Below are positions 8,994 to 16,832 of a DNA stretch of 64,000 nucleotides, one piece after another. The DNA lies in the NCBI GenBank assembly GCA_963663635.2, contig CAXXMY010000011.1, positions 248,001 to 312,000 on the forward strand, read 5' to 3'. Within the stretch, counting starts at the first letter, position 1. The number at the start of each line of letters is the position of its first letter. The DNA is from Poriferisodalis sp963663635 (GTDB lineage: Bacteria > Actinomycetota > Acidimicrobiia > Acidimicrobiales > Poriferisodalaceae). The notes beneath the pieces were generated by a model that ran no database searches, was not told where the DNA came from, and worked only from the letters and a program-made list of their open reading frames with translations. The position numbers and the translations under genes are program-made.

Positions 8994-9797
8994 ATGCCGA
9001 ACAAGATGATGGACATCTGGTCCTCAGGAGCCGAGACGCTGGGCGCCTGGCTCTCGATGGCTTCCAGCCACTCAGCCGAGATCGCGGGTCGCGCTGGCTT
9101 CGACTACATCTGTGTGGACATGCAACACGGTGTCGCCGACTACCAGGTTGCAGTGACGATGATGCAGGCCATCGAGCTGGGCGGCGGCACGCCCATCGTG
9201 CGCGTGCCGTGGAATGAGCCCGGCATCATCGGCCGAGCGCTCGACGCAGGAGCCCGCGGGGTGGTCATTCCGATGGTCAACTCCGTCGCCGAGGCCCAAG
9301 CTGCGGTCACCGCCTGCAAGTACCCGCCACTCGGGGCCCGCAGCTTCGGCCCAATCCTCGTTGCGGCCCGAGCAGAAGCGGGCGAGAACTACTTCGAGGT
9401 GGCGAACGCCACCACGGCCTGCATCCCCATGATCGAGACCCGTCAGGCCGTCGAGGCGCTGGACGACATCCTGTCGATCGACGGCGTGGACGCGATCTAT
9501 GTCGGCCCCGCCGATCTGTCGATCAGCTACGGCTACGGCCCCGGTTACACCGACGACCACGCCGACTACAAGGCGACGCTGGAGCACATCGCCGAGCGAT
9601 GCGCAGCACACGGCGTGGTGGCCGGCATTCACTCGACGTCGGCGTTGTCGGCCGACCGCCGAGGCAAGGGCTTCCGGATGCAGACCGTCTCCGGCGACGC
9701 TGCGGCGCTGGGCCGCGGCATGGTCCGAGACCTGCGAACCGCCCGCGAGTCCGGCATCGGCGCCGCCGACTCAGGCGCCGATGCCAAGATCTACTGA
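8994..9797 (+). CDS. HpcH/HpaI aldolase/citrate lyase family protein
   Basis: 267 residues from ATG 8994 (GGGAGCG upstream). Family signatures: VDMQHGVADY near residue 40, VRVPWNEPGIIGRALDAGARGVV in the middle of the barrel, and YVGPADLSISYG. The glutamate in PMIETRQAVEAL is a likely metal ligand. The family performs retro-aldol cleavage of 4-hydroxy-2-oxo acids (for example 2,4-dihydroxyhept-2-ene-1,7-dioate) to pyruvate and an aldehyde, with a divalent metal. The exact substrate cannot be inferred here. It ends convergent to the membrane-helix gene, with a perfect palindrome at 9828-9839 between them. Confidence 0.92.
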   Translation: MPNKMMDIWSSGAETLGAWLSMASSHSAEIAGRAGFDYICVDMQHGVADYQVAVTMMQAIELGGGTPIVRVPWNEPGIIGRALDAGARGVVIPMVNSVAEAQAAVTACKYPPLGARSFGPILVAARAEAGENYFEVANATTACIPMIETRQAVEALDDILSIDGVDAIYVGPADLSISYGYGPGYTDDHADYKATLEHIAERCAAHGVVAGIHSTSALSADRRGKGFRMQTVSGDAAALGRGMVRDLRTARESGIGAADSGADAKIY

Positions 9798-9869
9798 GAA
9801 TCAGCGCTTGCGCAGCCGAGATTTGACGGCTTGCAAGCCTGCGCATCCCAAGAGGCGCAAGGGCAGGAA

Positions 9870-10907
9870 TCAGGTCGGCGGTGCCGAGTGCTCGCTGTTC
9901 CCGAGGCCCAGAGTGAACGGCTCCGCTCGTTCAGCGGACGTGCCCATTGGATCCTCCGCCGATGATTCGGGGGAGTCTGCGTCAACCATCCTGCCGCCGG
10001 CGGATTGAATTTCGTCGACTTGACGGCCAGCAGACTCCTCGCCACGTTGAACCATCGCGCCCGCCTTGGAAGCCAGCGCCGACGTCTGATCCGCAGCGGA
10101 GCGTCCAACAGCGGTGGCTTGGCTGGCGACGAGGCGACCCGTCACGAGCGCACCGTCGAACACAACATCGCCGGCCACGACAGCCTGATTTGTGAAGGCG
10201 CGCACGGCTGCGGCCGCTCGGTTTGTCACGAAGTCCGCCACGACCGCCACGCTGAGTTTCTTGGTCGCGGCGCAGGCGAGAATGCCGGCGGAAATGCCGA
10301 CCAAGAGCGCGACACCTGCGGGCCCGCCCAGGGAGCTGACAAGGGCGACTGCCGCGAGGCTTGCCCCGGAACTGACAGCACCTTTGATCCCGCCGTCGAG
10401 AAGGTCGCTGTACTCGTCAGTGCTCCGGGCTTTGTGAAATGCCCTACCCAGCGAGACCACGGACACCAGCATCAAGAGCGGGTTCGTGCTGACGGCGGCT
10501 GACAACGCCATGCCCGAGGCAAGCTGGGCGAAAGTCTCTGTGCTGGCGCGGTTCCAGCCGAAGAACAACGAGACCACGCCGACGGCCCCGCCGAACAGGT
10601 CCCCTGCGTCGTACGTGTTGAGCTCGTAGAACCAGCTCTTCGGTATGCCGAAGTTCGTCTGCAACGACCCAGCGACGGCGTCGAAGGTGCTCTTGTCCCA
10701 CGTGGCGAGCGGCAGTCCTCTCGGGGTTGAGACATCTCTGAACAGCGCCTCGATCGTGCCGAGGGCTTCTTGCAGCAGCGTGTCGTCGGGTGAAGCGTTG
10801 TGGGCTGCCTTGACGGCCCCGACGATGGTGTGGCCACCGTCGAAGAGACGATGGTTGCTCCCGCCGAGTCCAGGTCTCAGCATGGGGTCGAGATAGTTGG
10901 CGTCCAT
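9870..10907 (-). CDS. Membrane-helix protein of unknown function, 3' part of a frame-broken gene
   Basis: Open frame of 345 residues from an internal ATG (MDANYLDPMLRPG). The frame continues open upstream through LASQLNELVAAAVEGSASIY, which matches the C-terminal end of the partner frame at 10961-11431. Two long glycine/alanine-rich hydrophobic stretches (GGAVGVVSLFFGW and LAAVALVSSLGGPAGVALLVGISAGILAC) suggest membrane insertion. The C-terminal third is alanine-rich, amphipathic and acidic (ATAVGRSAADQTSALASKAGA...). I do not recognise the family. The natural protein was probably about 520 residues, joined across the 8-bp insertion at 10976-10983. Whether this fragment is translated alone is unknown. 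Confidence 0.65.
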   Translation of the reverse strand: MDANYLDPMLRPGLGGSNHRLFDGGHTIVGAVKAAHNASPDDTLLQEALGTIEALFRDVSTPRGLPLATWDKSTFDAVAGSLQTNFGIPKSWFYELNTYDAGDLFGGAVGVVSLFFGWNRASTETFAQLASGMALSAAVSTNPLLMLVSVVSLGRAFHKARSTDEYSDLLDGGIKGAVSSGASLAAVALVSSLGGPAGVALLVGISAGILACAATKKLSVAVVADFVTNRAAAAVRAFTNQAVVAGDVVFDGALVTGRLVASQATAVGRSAADQTSALASKAGAMVQRGEESAGRQVDEIQSAGGRMVDADSPESSAEDPMGTSAERAEPFTLGLGNSEHSAPPT

Positions 10908-11174
10908 CGCCTTGTCGTAGATGGATGCGCTCCCCTCGACTGCAGCGGCGACCAGTTCGTTCAGTTGGCTGGCGATGCGCGCCGGTCGGTGGCGAGCAGC
11001 GCTTGCGCAGCTGACATGGCCTGGACTGCGCGAGATGTCTTGGCGTCCATCGCCTTGTCGTAGATGGATGCGCTCCCCTCGACTGCAGCGGCGACCAGTT
11101 CGTTCAGTTGGCTGGCGAGGTCGGTGGCGAGCAGCGCTTGCGCAGCTGACATGGCCTGGACTGCGCGAGATGTC
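10897..11174. repeat. 135-bp tandem duplication with 8-bp insertion in one copy
   Basis: Copy A is 10897-11039 (143 bp) and copy B is 11040-11174 (135 bp). They are identical except that copy A carries eight extra bases, TGCGCGCC, at 10976-10983. 135 bp is 45 codons, so the duplication alone would keep frame; the 8 bp breaks it. The translated unit includes TSRAVQAMSAAQALLATD and ends before MDA. Perfect identity implies a very recent event or an assembly artefact. Confidence 0.95.
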
Positions 11175-11431
11175 GTGACGTCAACTGCGGATTTCGCACC
11201 CCTGCCGACTGTGCGAGCTGCCGCCGCCCCGGCTTCGGCTGTCGACGTCGCTCCGGCGCCGACAGCACTAGCGGTGGCTGCCCCGGCTGCCGCGGCGGTG
11301 CCTACAGTCCGCCGGCTGAGCGCTGCGACCGCGTCGATTGCCTGAGCTACGCCGGACTGCTGGTCGTCCTCTGTCGCTTCGATGGTCATGTCTGGCGTCG
11401 CGTCCGGCCCTTCAGCGGTGATATCGCTCAT
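10961..11431 (-). CDS. Alanine-rich protein, 5' part of the frame-broken gene
   Basis: About 156 residues from ATG 11431 (MSDITAEGPDATPDMTIEA); a later ATG, 14 codons in, is also possible. An acidic N-terminus is followed by a low-complexity Ala/Gly/Thr segment (TVGTAAAAGAATASAVGAGA), then one full and one partial copy of the 45-residue repeat. It ends in a short out-of-frame tail (RRASPAN). Removing the eight bases 10976-10983 fuses it exactly with the frame at 9870-10907 (frame arithmetic checked). It is therefore either a recent pseudogene half or a consequence of a sequencing or assembly error. Divergent from the VWA gene. Confidence 0.6.
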   Translation of the reverse strand: MSDITAEGPDATPDMTIEATEDDQQSGVAQAIDAVAALSRRTVGTAAAAGAATASAVGAGATSTAEAGAAAARTVGRGAKSAVDVTTSRAVQAMSAAQALLATDLASQLNELVAAAVEGSASIYDKAMDAKTSRAVQAMSAAQALLATDRRASPAN

Positions 11432-11540
11432 CGACAGCAACGCTACGTGCCCCAGTTGCACGATAAGAGTGCATCTGCTGCACCTCCGATTGCCTCGAGA
11501 CATCCGGAGGGCGTTGGGCCGTGCGGACCGCTTGCACTGC

Positions 11541-11925
11541 GCCGGGCAGGGTTGTCACACCCCCTCCATACCTTGGAAATCAGTGAAGCGGAGGCCTGCA
11601 AGAGGCCCCGCATCCAGCCAGTTCGGTGTTCGAGTCGGACCGGCCGGGGTATGCAGGAAGGGCATGACGATGGGGTCAACATCAATCAATGGAGCGACGA
11701 ACGGAGAGCTCGGGCGAGACTCGACCCGGCCCGCCTGGTCGCCGGGCAGGGTTGTCACACCCCCTCCATACCTTGGAAATCAGTGAAGCGGAGGCCTGCA
11801 AGAGGCCCCGCATCCAGCCAGTTCGGTGTTCGAGTCGGACCGGCCGGGGTATGCAGGAAGGGCATGACGATGGGGTCAACATCAATCAATGGAGCGACGA
11901 ACGGAGAGCTCGGGCGAGACTCGAC
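11541..11925. repeat. 185-bp direct duplication (period 200 bp) upstream of the VWA gene
   Basis: Copies 11541-11725 and 11741-11925 are identical, separated by a 15-bp spacer (CCGGCCCGCCTGGTC). Each copy includes the ribosome binding site GCAGGAAGGGC, the start codon (11664 and 11864) and the first about 20 codons of the VWA protein. The first copy therefore encodes a 40-codon decoy frame (11664-11786) that terminates. Each copy also contains the small hairpin GGCCT-GCAAG-AGGCC. Together with the flanks it fills the whole 432-bp gap between the divergent genes. Confidence 0.97.
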
Positions 11926-12697
11926 GGCGCCGTGGGAACACAGCGGTACCGCAACGGCGGGCTCGGCGGCTCGGCCGACAGATCCGCAGCAAGCGGCAGG
12001 TGCCAAGAAGGGATCGGTTTCGGACCGGTCGAAGGTGTGGATTCTGCTTGACCGTTCGGGGTCGATGTCAGGGCTGGAAGTCGCTGTCGTGCGGGGCGTG
12101 AACCGGTTCATCGCCGAACAGGCGGCCGAGCCGGGCAAGTGCACGCTGACCATCGCTCAGTTCGATTCCGCCGATCCATTTGAGGTGCTCGTTGACGCCG
12201 TCTCGGTTCACAAGACCGATCTGCACGCGCTGGAGCGCTACCGGCCTCGAGGTCTGACACCTCTGTTCGATGCTGTCGGATCGTTGATCGGACGGGCCGA
12301 CCGACGCATGAAGCAGCGGAGCAAGACCGGCAAGAAGCCTGAAGATCAGACAGTCGTGATCGTGACCGATGGGCTTGAGAATGCCAGCACTGACTACTCG
12401 GTGGCTGACATTCACGACCTGATCGCCAAGCGGCGCGAACAAGGCTGGGCGTTCGTGTTCATGGGTGCCAACCAGGACTCCTACAGCGAGAGCGCCCGCT
12501 TGGGGGTCGATCCGCGCAGCGTGCAGAACTACGAAGCGTCCGACGCGGGCGTCGACGAAGCCTTCGTCTCACTCAGCCGAGCTCAACGAGAACGACGCGC
12601 GATGTCTTCCAGCGAGCGCGCTTCGCGCGCAGACGACTATTTCGACGGCGTGCGCGAAGCCGAGGAAGGTATGCGTCGCCGCTCACGAGGCGCCTGA
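11864..12697 (+). CDS. VWA (von Willebrand factor A) domain protein
   Basis: 277 residues. ATG 11864 was chosen because AGGAAGG sits 4 bases upstream; the frame is open further upstream but only through duplicated non-coding-like sequence. The VWA domain begins at about residue 47 (KVWILLDRSGSMSG). The MIDAS metal site is visible as DRSGS, the threonine in RGLTPLFDAVG, and VTDGLENAS. No signal peptide or membrane helix is seen, so it is probably cytoplasmic. The C-terminus is charged (SRAQRERRAMSSSERASRAD). It is divergent from the frame-broken membrane-helix gene, and both carry recent tandem duplications. The partner or ligand is unknown. Confidence 0.9.
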   Translation: MTMGSTSINGATNGELGRDSTAPWEHSGTATAGSAARPTDPQQAAGAKKGSVSDRSKVWILLDRSGSMSGLEVAVVRGVNRFIAEQAAEPGKCTLTIAQFDSADPFEVLVDAVSVHKTDLHALERYRPRGLTPLFDAVGSLIGRADRRMKQRSKTGKKPEDQTVVIVTDGLENASTDYSVADIHDLIAKRREQGWAFVFMGANQDSYSESARLGVDPRSVQNYEASDAGVDEAFVSLSRAQRERRAMSSSERASRADDYFDGVREAEEGMRRRSRGA

Positions 12698-12725
12698 ACA
12701 GCGACCTGGCGAACCCGCAATCGCG

Positions 12726-13121
12726 TCAGCGCTCAGGCGTCGTGGCTATGTCGGTGTGAGTGAAGTCGTCGCCCACGCACAGGAGCGGCTGACCGGTCTG
12801 TCGTGCAAGTGCGTAGGCAAACGTGTCGCCGAGGTTGAGGGCTGCGCGATGCCTGCCCTTTCCGAACCGGCGCCAACACACCAGCGCCTCGCTGGCTTGA
12901 CGTTCGTCGACGGGGGAAATGTGAACATCGATGCGTGCGAGCAGTTCCTCGAGCAACTGGGTGCCCGCAGCCCCAGCTCGGGCTTCGATCACAATCCCCA
13001 ATTCGACCCGGGTCGCGGCGGACATCACGCACGGACCACGCAGGAGTTCGCGCTCGGCAGCGTCGGTGCCGGGCTCTTCGAGCAGCACCGCGACGATCGC
13101 CGAGGTGTCGACGACGGTCAC
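12726..13121 (-). CDS. VapC-like PIN-domain ribonuclease toxin
   Basis: 131 residues. PIN acidic residues: D5 in VVDTSAIV, E40 in RVELGIV, D99 in LNLGDTFAYALA and D118 in VGDDFTHTD, the standard Mg-binding quartet. VapC toxins cleave RNA (tRNA or rRNA) and are neutralised by the cognate VapB. The start overlaps the antitoxin stop by 4 bp (12726-13121 against 13118-13360), the usual translationally coupled arrangement. It is convergent with the VWA gene (28 bp gap). No key residue is missing, so it is probably active. Confidence 0.94.
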   Translation of the reverse strand: MTVVDTSAIVAVLLEEPGTDAAERELLRGPCVMSAATRVELGIVIEARAGAAGTQLLEELLARIDVHISPVDERQASEALVCWRRFGKGRHRAALNLGDTFAYALARQTGQPLLCVGDDFTHTDIATTPER

Positions 13122-13360
13122 CCCGGCAGTCCGTGTTCGTCATATCCCAAGATGTCGTCAATGCTCCGCTCATCGAGCGCTGGCAGCCGCCGGAATCTCT
13201 CGACGATGTCTCGCAGGCTTCGCTCACGCCGACGGAGCCGTTCAAGCGCAAGCCGCGCCTCCAGAGACGAGACGACTGCCTCAGTGATCGACTCGCCTGT
13301 CAGGTCGGCCAGCTCCCGGGCAAGCTGATCAGCCTGAGCGCTTTTGATGCTGAGCACCAT
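13118..13360 (-). CDS. VapB-like antitoxin
   Basis: 80 residues, MVLSIKSAQADQLARELADLTGESITEAV..., matching the short PSK/Rv0623-type VapB family. The N-terminal part resembles a DNA-binding dimerisation region (KSAQADQLARELADLTGES). The C-terminal part (ERFRRLPALDERSIDDILGYDEHGLPG) would wrap the toxin. It is upstream of and overlaps vapC, and is probably autoregulated from the AT-rich palindromic region directly upstream (13359-13389). Confidence 0.92.
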   Translation of the reverse strand: MVLSIKSAQADQLARELADLTGESITEAVVSSLEARLALERLRRRERSLRDIVERFRRLPALDERSIDDILGYDEHGLPG

Positions 13361-13389
13361 AGGTATAACTCTAGCAATATAGGTACCTA
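13359..13389. promoter_or_regulatory. Candidate VapBC operator/promoter
   Basis: Immediately upstream of the vapB start the + strand reads ATAGGTATAACTCTAGCAAT followed by ATAGGTACCTA. It contains the perfect palindrome TAGGTACCTA (13380-13389) and a second ATAGGTA half-site (13359-13365). It is strikingly AT-rich for this genome. Position and symmetry fit autoregulation by VapB/VapBC; binding is inferred. Confidence 0.55.
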
Positions 13390-13500
13390 GGCACCTGCGG
13401 GTGCCATGGCTCGCAAGAAGGTCGATCGGACGGGCCGAGCCGGGCGGCGTAACGCGACGGCGAAGTACGCTCCGCGGCGGGGCCAGATCAGGAGGGGAAC

Positions 13501-14649
13501 GTGGAAGTCGACTATCCGATCATTTCTGCCGACTCGCACATCGCCGAGGCGCGCACCTGCTACACGGACTACATCGACCCGAAATGGCGCGACGTCGCAC
13601 CGCACGTCGAGTGGACCGAAGAGCGCGGCGACGTCTACGTCATCGACGGCATGAAGCGCACCATCGATATGGGGCTCATCGCTGCCGCCGGTCAGAAGCC
13701 AGAAGACCTGAAGAGGAATGCGACGTACGAGGAGCTTCCCCAAAGCAGCTACGACTCCTCCACACGCACCGCCGACCAGGATCGCGACGGTGTCTCAGCT
13801 GAGGTGATCTACCCGTCAGTCGGCATGGTTCTGTGCAACCACCGCGACCCCGACTACAAAAAGGCGGCCATGGACGCCTACAACCGGTGGATCACCGACT
13901 ACTGCTCGGTGGACACCGATCGGCTGCTGGCGGTAGGCCAGACGGCACTGCGCTCGGTGGAAGAGGCCATCGACGACATCGCTGCGATGGCAGAAGTCGG
14001 CATGCGGGGCGTGATGATGTCGGGCAACCCGCACACCGAGTTCGACTTCGACGACCCCCGATGGGACCCGTTCTGGCAAGCCGCCGTCGACCTGGGCCTG
14101 CCGGTGTCGTGGCACATCCTCACCAGTCGCGGCCAAGGCCGGCCACGCGGCCCGAAGGCCAACGCCTTCATGACCATCATCCGAGCCAACCAGGACATCA
14201 TGGGCACGCTGGTGTTCGGCGGCGTGTTCGAGCGCAACCCCGGTCTGAAAGTCGTCTGCGTCGAGGCCGACGCCGGCTGGGTGCCGCACTACATGTATCG
14301 AATGGATCACGCGTACAAGCGGCACCGCTTCTGGCTTCCGCCTGGCCAGGAGTTGTCGAAGCTGCCCAGCGAGTACTTCAGCGAGCACATCTACACGACG
14401 TTCCAGGACGACTGGGTGGCGTTCAAGATGGTCAACGACGTCAACCACCGGCGCTTGCTGTGGGCGAATGACTTCCCGCACTCTGACAGCACCTGGCCCT
14501 GGAGCCAGGAATTGCTCGATGAGCACTCGAGGCATCTCACGCCCGCCCAGGCTCAGGACATCCTCTGCAACAACTCGGCCGAGCTGTACGGCATCGACTT
14601 GTCGAAGCTGCCAGTCGGCGGCGATCGCCTCGCAGCTGCAGCGGCCTGA
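13501..14649 (+). CDS. Amidohydrolase family protein (Amidohydro_2, metal-dependent TIM barrel)
   Basis: 382 residues from GTG 13501, preceded by AGGAGGGG. The metal-binding DxH motif is D11-S-H13 (IISADSHIAEA). A later histidine in VSWHILTSRG and the acidic residue in WANDFPHSDSTWPWS complete the pattern of decarboxylase/hydrolase-like amidohydrolases (the ACMSD-related group). Actinobacterial paralogs are often annotated as predicted TIM-barrel hydrolases acting on aromatic or lactone intermediates; the substrate is unknown. The C-terminus is alanine-rich (DRLAAAAA). The gene starts a run of + strand genes leading to the selenoprotein. Confidence 0.9.
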   Translation: MEVDYPIISADSHIAEARTCYTDYIDPKWRDVAPHVEWTEERGDVYVIDGMKRTIDMGLIAAAGQKPEDLKRNATYEELPQSSYDSSTRTADQDRDGVSAEVIYPSVGMVLCNHRDPDYKKAAMDAYNRWITDYCSVDTDRLLAVGQTALRSVEEAIDDIAAMAEVGMRGVMMSGNPHTEFDFDDPRWDPFWQAAVDLGLPVSWHILTSRGQGRPRGPKANAFMTIIRANQDIMGTLVFGGVFERNPGLKVVCVEADAGWVPHYMYRMDHAYKRHRFWLPPGQELSKLPSEYFSEHIYTTFQDDWVAFKMVNDVNHRRLLWANDFPHSDSTWPWSQELLDEHSRHLTPAQAQDILCNNSAELYGIDLSKLPVGGDRLAAAAA

Positions 14650-14852
14650 ACCGCCCGCGGCTCGGGCTGCGGCTATGTGAGTGGTTACGTCCCGCGCGGT
14701 GTTGAGCACCCGTGCGCGGCTCGCTGAACCATCGTGGCGTCGAGTTCAGCGGCGCTGTTGTCGCGCCCCGGTCCGGATCAGGCCGAGGGGTACCTTGGGC
14801 GGCAGGTCCGGCGTGCCGCCTGCGCGTCGTCGAACGAGGAGTTCCGGCAGCC

Positions 14853-15629
14853 ATGCAAAGCCACGAAGTTGACTACGAAGTGTTCGGCGACGATATGCAG
14901 TACGTCGAAGTCGAGCTGGACCCCGGCGAGACCGTCGTGGGCGAGGCCGGCACGATGATGTTCATCGAAGAAGGCATCACGTTCGAGTCCGTCATGGGGG
15001 ACGGATCCGCACCCGATACGGGCATGTGGGGCAAGCTGAAGGGCGCCGGCAAGCGTGTCATCTCGGGCGAGTCGCTCTTCCTCACGCACTTCACCAACAC
15101 CGGTGCCCCGGGCAAGGCCAAGGTGGGATTCGCCGCTGGCTATCCCGGCAAGATCATCCCCGTCGACCTTGCGAGCATGGGAGGCGAGCTCATCGCCCAG
15201 CGCGACGCCTTCCTGTGCGCCGCCCTTGGCACCAAGCTCGACATCGCCTGGCAGCGTGGCGTCGGCACCGGGCTGTTCGGCGGTGAGGGTTTCATCCTGC
15301 AGCGTCTCTCCGGCGACGGCATGGCCTTCTTGCACGCAGGCGGCTCGATCAAGGCCATTCAGTTGAACAATCAGACCATCCGGCTCGACACCGGCTGTCT
15401 CGTGGCGCTCCAGCCGCAGATCCAGTACTCGATCGAACGGGCAGGCAATCTGAAGTCCATGTTCTTCGGCGGCGAAGGCCTGTTCCTGGCAACTGTGTCG
15501 GGCACCGGCTGGGTGTGGCTGCAGTCGATGCCGTTCGAACGTCTCGCGTCCCGGGTGCTCGCGAATGCGGAAGGACCAATGTCGGACGACTCGCGCGGGT
15601 TGCTGTCGGGCCTGCTCGAACGCAACTAG
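14853..15629 (+). CDS. AIM24 / TIGR00266-family protein
   Basis: 258 residues from ATG 14853 (GAGGAG upstream). It shows the family's repeated beta-helix pattern: YVEVELDPGETVVGEAGTMMF, GESLFLTHFTN, GFILQRLSGDGMAFLHAGG, TGCLVALQPQIQYSIER, and GGEGLFLATVSGTGWVWLQS near the C-terminus. The family is widespread in bacteria and named after the yeast mitochondrial biogenesis protein AIM24; the molecular function in bacteria is not established. The length is typical. It ends 29 bp before the GWTDGLP-motif gene and is probably co-transcribed with it. Confidence 0.9.
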   Translation: MQSHEVDYEVFGDDMQYVEVELDPGETVVGEAGTMMFIEEGITFESVMGDGSAPDTGMWGKLKGAGKRVISGESLFLTHFTNTGAPGKAKVGFAAGYPGKIIPVDLASMGGELIAQRDAFLCAALGTKLDIAWQRGVGTGLFGGEGFILQRLSGDGMAFLHAGGSIKAIQLNNQTIRLDTGCLVALQPQIQYSIERAGNLKSMFFGGEGLFLATVSGTGWVWLQSMPFERLASRVLANAEGPMSDDSRGLLSGLLERN

Positions 15630-15658
15630 AGGCGGACGCTGCCGACGAGGGTGTCCCC

Positions 15659-16723
15659 ATGGACCTGACCTCGGGGCGCGTCGCCGTCGACGATTTCGCA
15701 GCTGCGCAGGAGGAATACCACTCGCGCGGCTGGACCGACGGCTTGCCTGTCGTCCCCCCGACTGCCGACGCGGTCGCAGCCTGCTTGGACTGGGCGATGC
15801 TGCCCCCGGAGCATCTCGTTGGCATCGAACCGGTACGAGAACGGGCATTGACTGCTGAGAAGGTCGCCGTGAACGCGGTGATGGCCGGCTGTTTGCCACC
15901 GCACTTCCCGGTTGTGGTCACCGCCCTCACGGCGATGCTGCAACCTGAGTTCGGCTTGCACGGCCCCACAGCGTCGACAGGCGGCTGCGCGGTGCTGCTG
16001 ATCGTGAACGGACCCATCCGACGCGAACTCGCCATGGACGGCGGCTTCAGCGTGCTCGGGGGAACCGACCGGTCGCGCGGCGTCATCGGCCGGGCCGCGC
16101 GGCTGGTGCTGGCCAATGTGCTCGACGTGCGACCGGGCGAGATCGACCGCTCGACGCTCGGGCATCCCGGAAAGCTCAGCTATTGCATCGCTGAGGACGA
16201 AGAAGGCACCGATTGGGTGTCGCTCGGCGACCAGCGGCTCGCCACGACACCCGCAGAGCAGGGTCAGGTGTCTTCGGTGACAGCGGTGGCCTCGATGGCA
16301 CCGCGCCAGATCATGAACGAGTGGACGACCGAACCGGCTGAGCTGTGCGAGACCATCGCCGCCGAGATCAGGGCCAACCAGCTCAACTACTCCATCTGGC
16401 CCGGCAACTACGTCGTTGTGCTGCCGCCGCAGCTGCGGACCCACTTCGACACCGCAGGCTGGACGAAGGCCGACATCGCGCAGTGCGTCTTCGAACGCGC
16501 TCGGGTGCGCCGCGGCGACTGGGCCGGCGTCGGCAAAGGAGCGGTCGTCAAAGACCGGGCCGATCGCGAGTACCCCGCGCTTGAAGCACCCGAGGATTTG
16601 CTCGTTGTCGCCGCTGGCGGTCCTGCGGGCGGCTTCGCGGCGGTGATCCCGCCGTGGCTGGGCACCCGCAGCCGTGCCGCCACGGTTGCCGTCGGGGCGT
16701 GCGTGGACTGCGAGATCCGGTAG
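15659..16723 (+). CDS. Conserved GWTDGLPVVPPT-motif protein, candidate partner of the UGSC selenoprotein
   Basis: 354 residues from ATG 15659. The hallmark stretch RGWTDGLPVVPPT lies near residue 25. Further conserved-looking blocks are AVNAVMAGCLPPHFPVV, LLIVNGPIRREL, GRAARLVLANVLDVRPGE and LGHPGKLSYCIAEDEE. I recall this motif set from a family often encoded next to, or fused with, UGSC-type (seleno)proteins; that is memory, not a search result. A cysteine in AGCLPP and another in SYCIAED could act in thiol chemistry with the selenoprotein (speculative). Function is unknown. It lies upstream of the UGSC gene with one gene between. Confidence 0.8.
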   Translation: MDLTSGRVAVDDFAAAQEEYHSRGWTDGLPVVPPTADAVAACLDWAMLPPEHLVGIEPVRERALTAEKVAVNAVMAGCLPPHFPVVVTALTAMLQPEFGLHGPTASTGGCAVLLIVNGPIRRELAMDGGFSVLGGTDRSRGVIGRAARLVLANVLDVRPGEIDRSTLGHPGKLSYCIAEDEEGTDWVSLGDQRLATTPAEQGQVSSVTAVASMAPRQIMNEWTTEPAELCETIAAEIRANQLNYSIWPGNYVVVLPPQLRTHFDTAGWTKADIAQCVFERARVRRGDWAGVGKGAVVKDRADREYPALEAPEDLLVVAAGGPAGGFAAVIPPWLGTRSRAATVAVGACVDCEIR

Positions 16724-16832
16724 CCCAGCAGTCCTGCCGATCGACGAGCAGCAGCGCGTCGGGGTCTTCAGAACCGAAGCGACCGTGACGGGGCGCGTTC
16801 CGCGGAGCCGTCGCCCGCGTCAGACTGGCGCC

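Noticed and set aside
11818..11860. tRNA-like T-loop (GTTCGAGTC) inside the duplicated region
   Set aside because: Only the loop sequence matches; the flanking arms do not form a five-base-pair stem and no acceptor or anticodon arms exist.
11447..11863. Long N-terminal extension of the VWA frame
   Set aside because: It merely reads through duplicated leader sequence; the ribosome site and ATG at 11864 are better.
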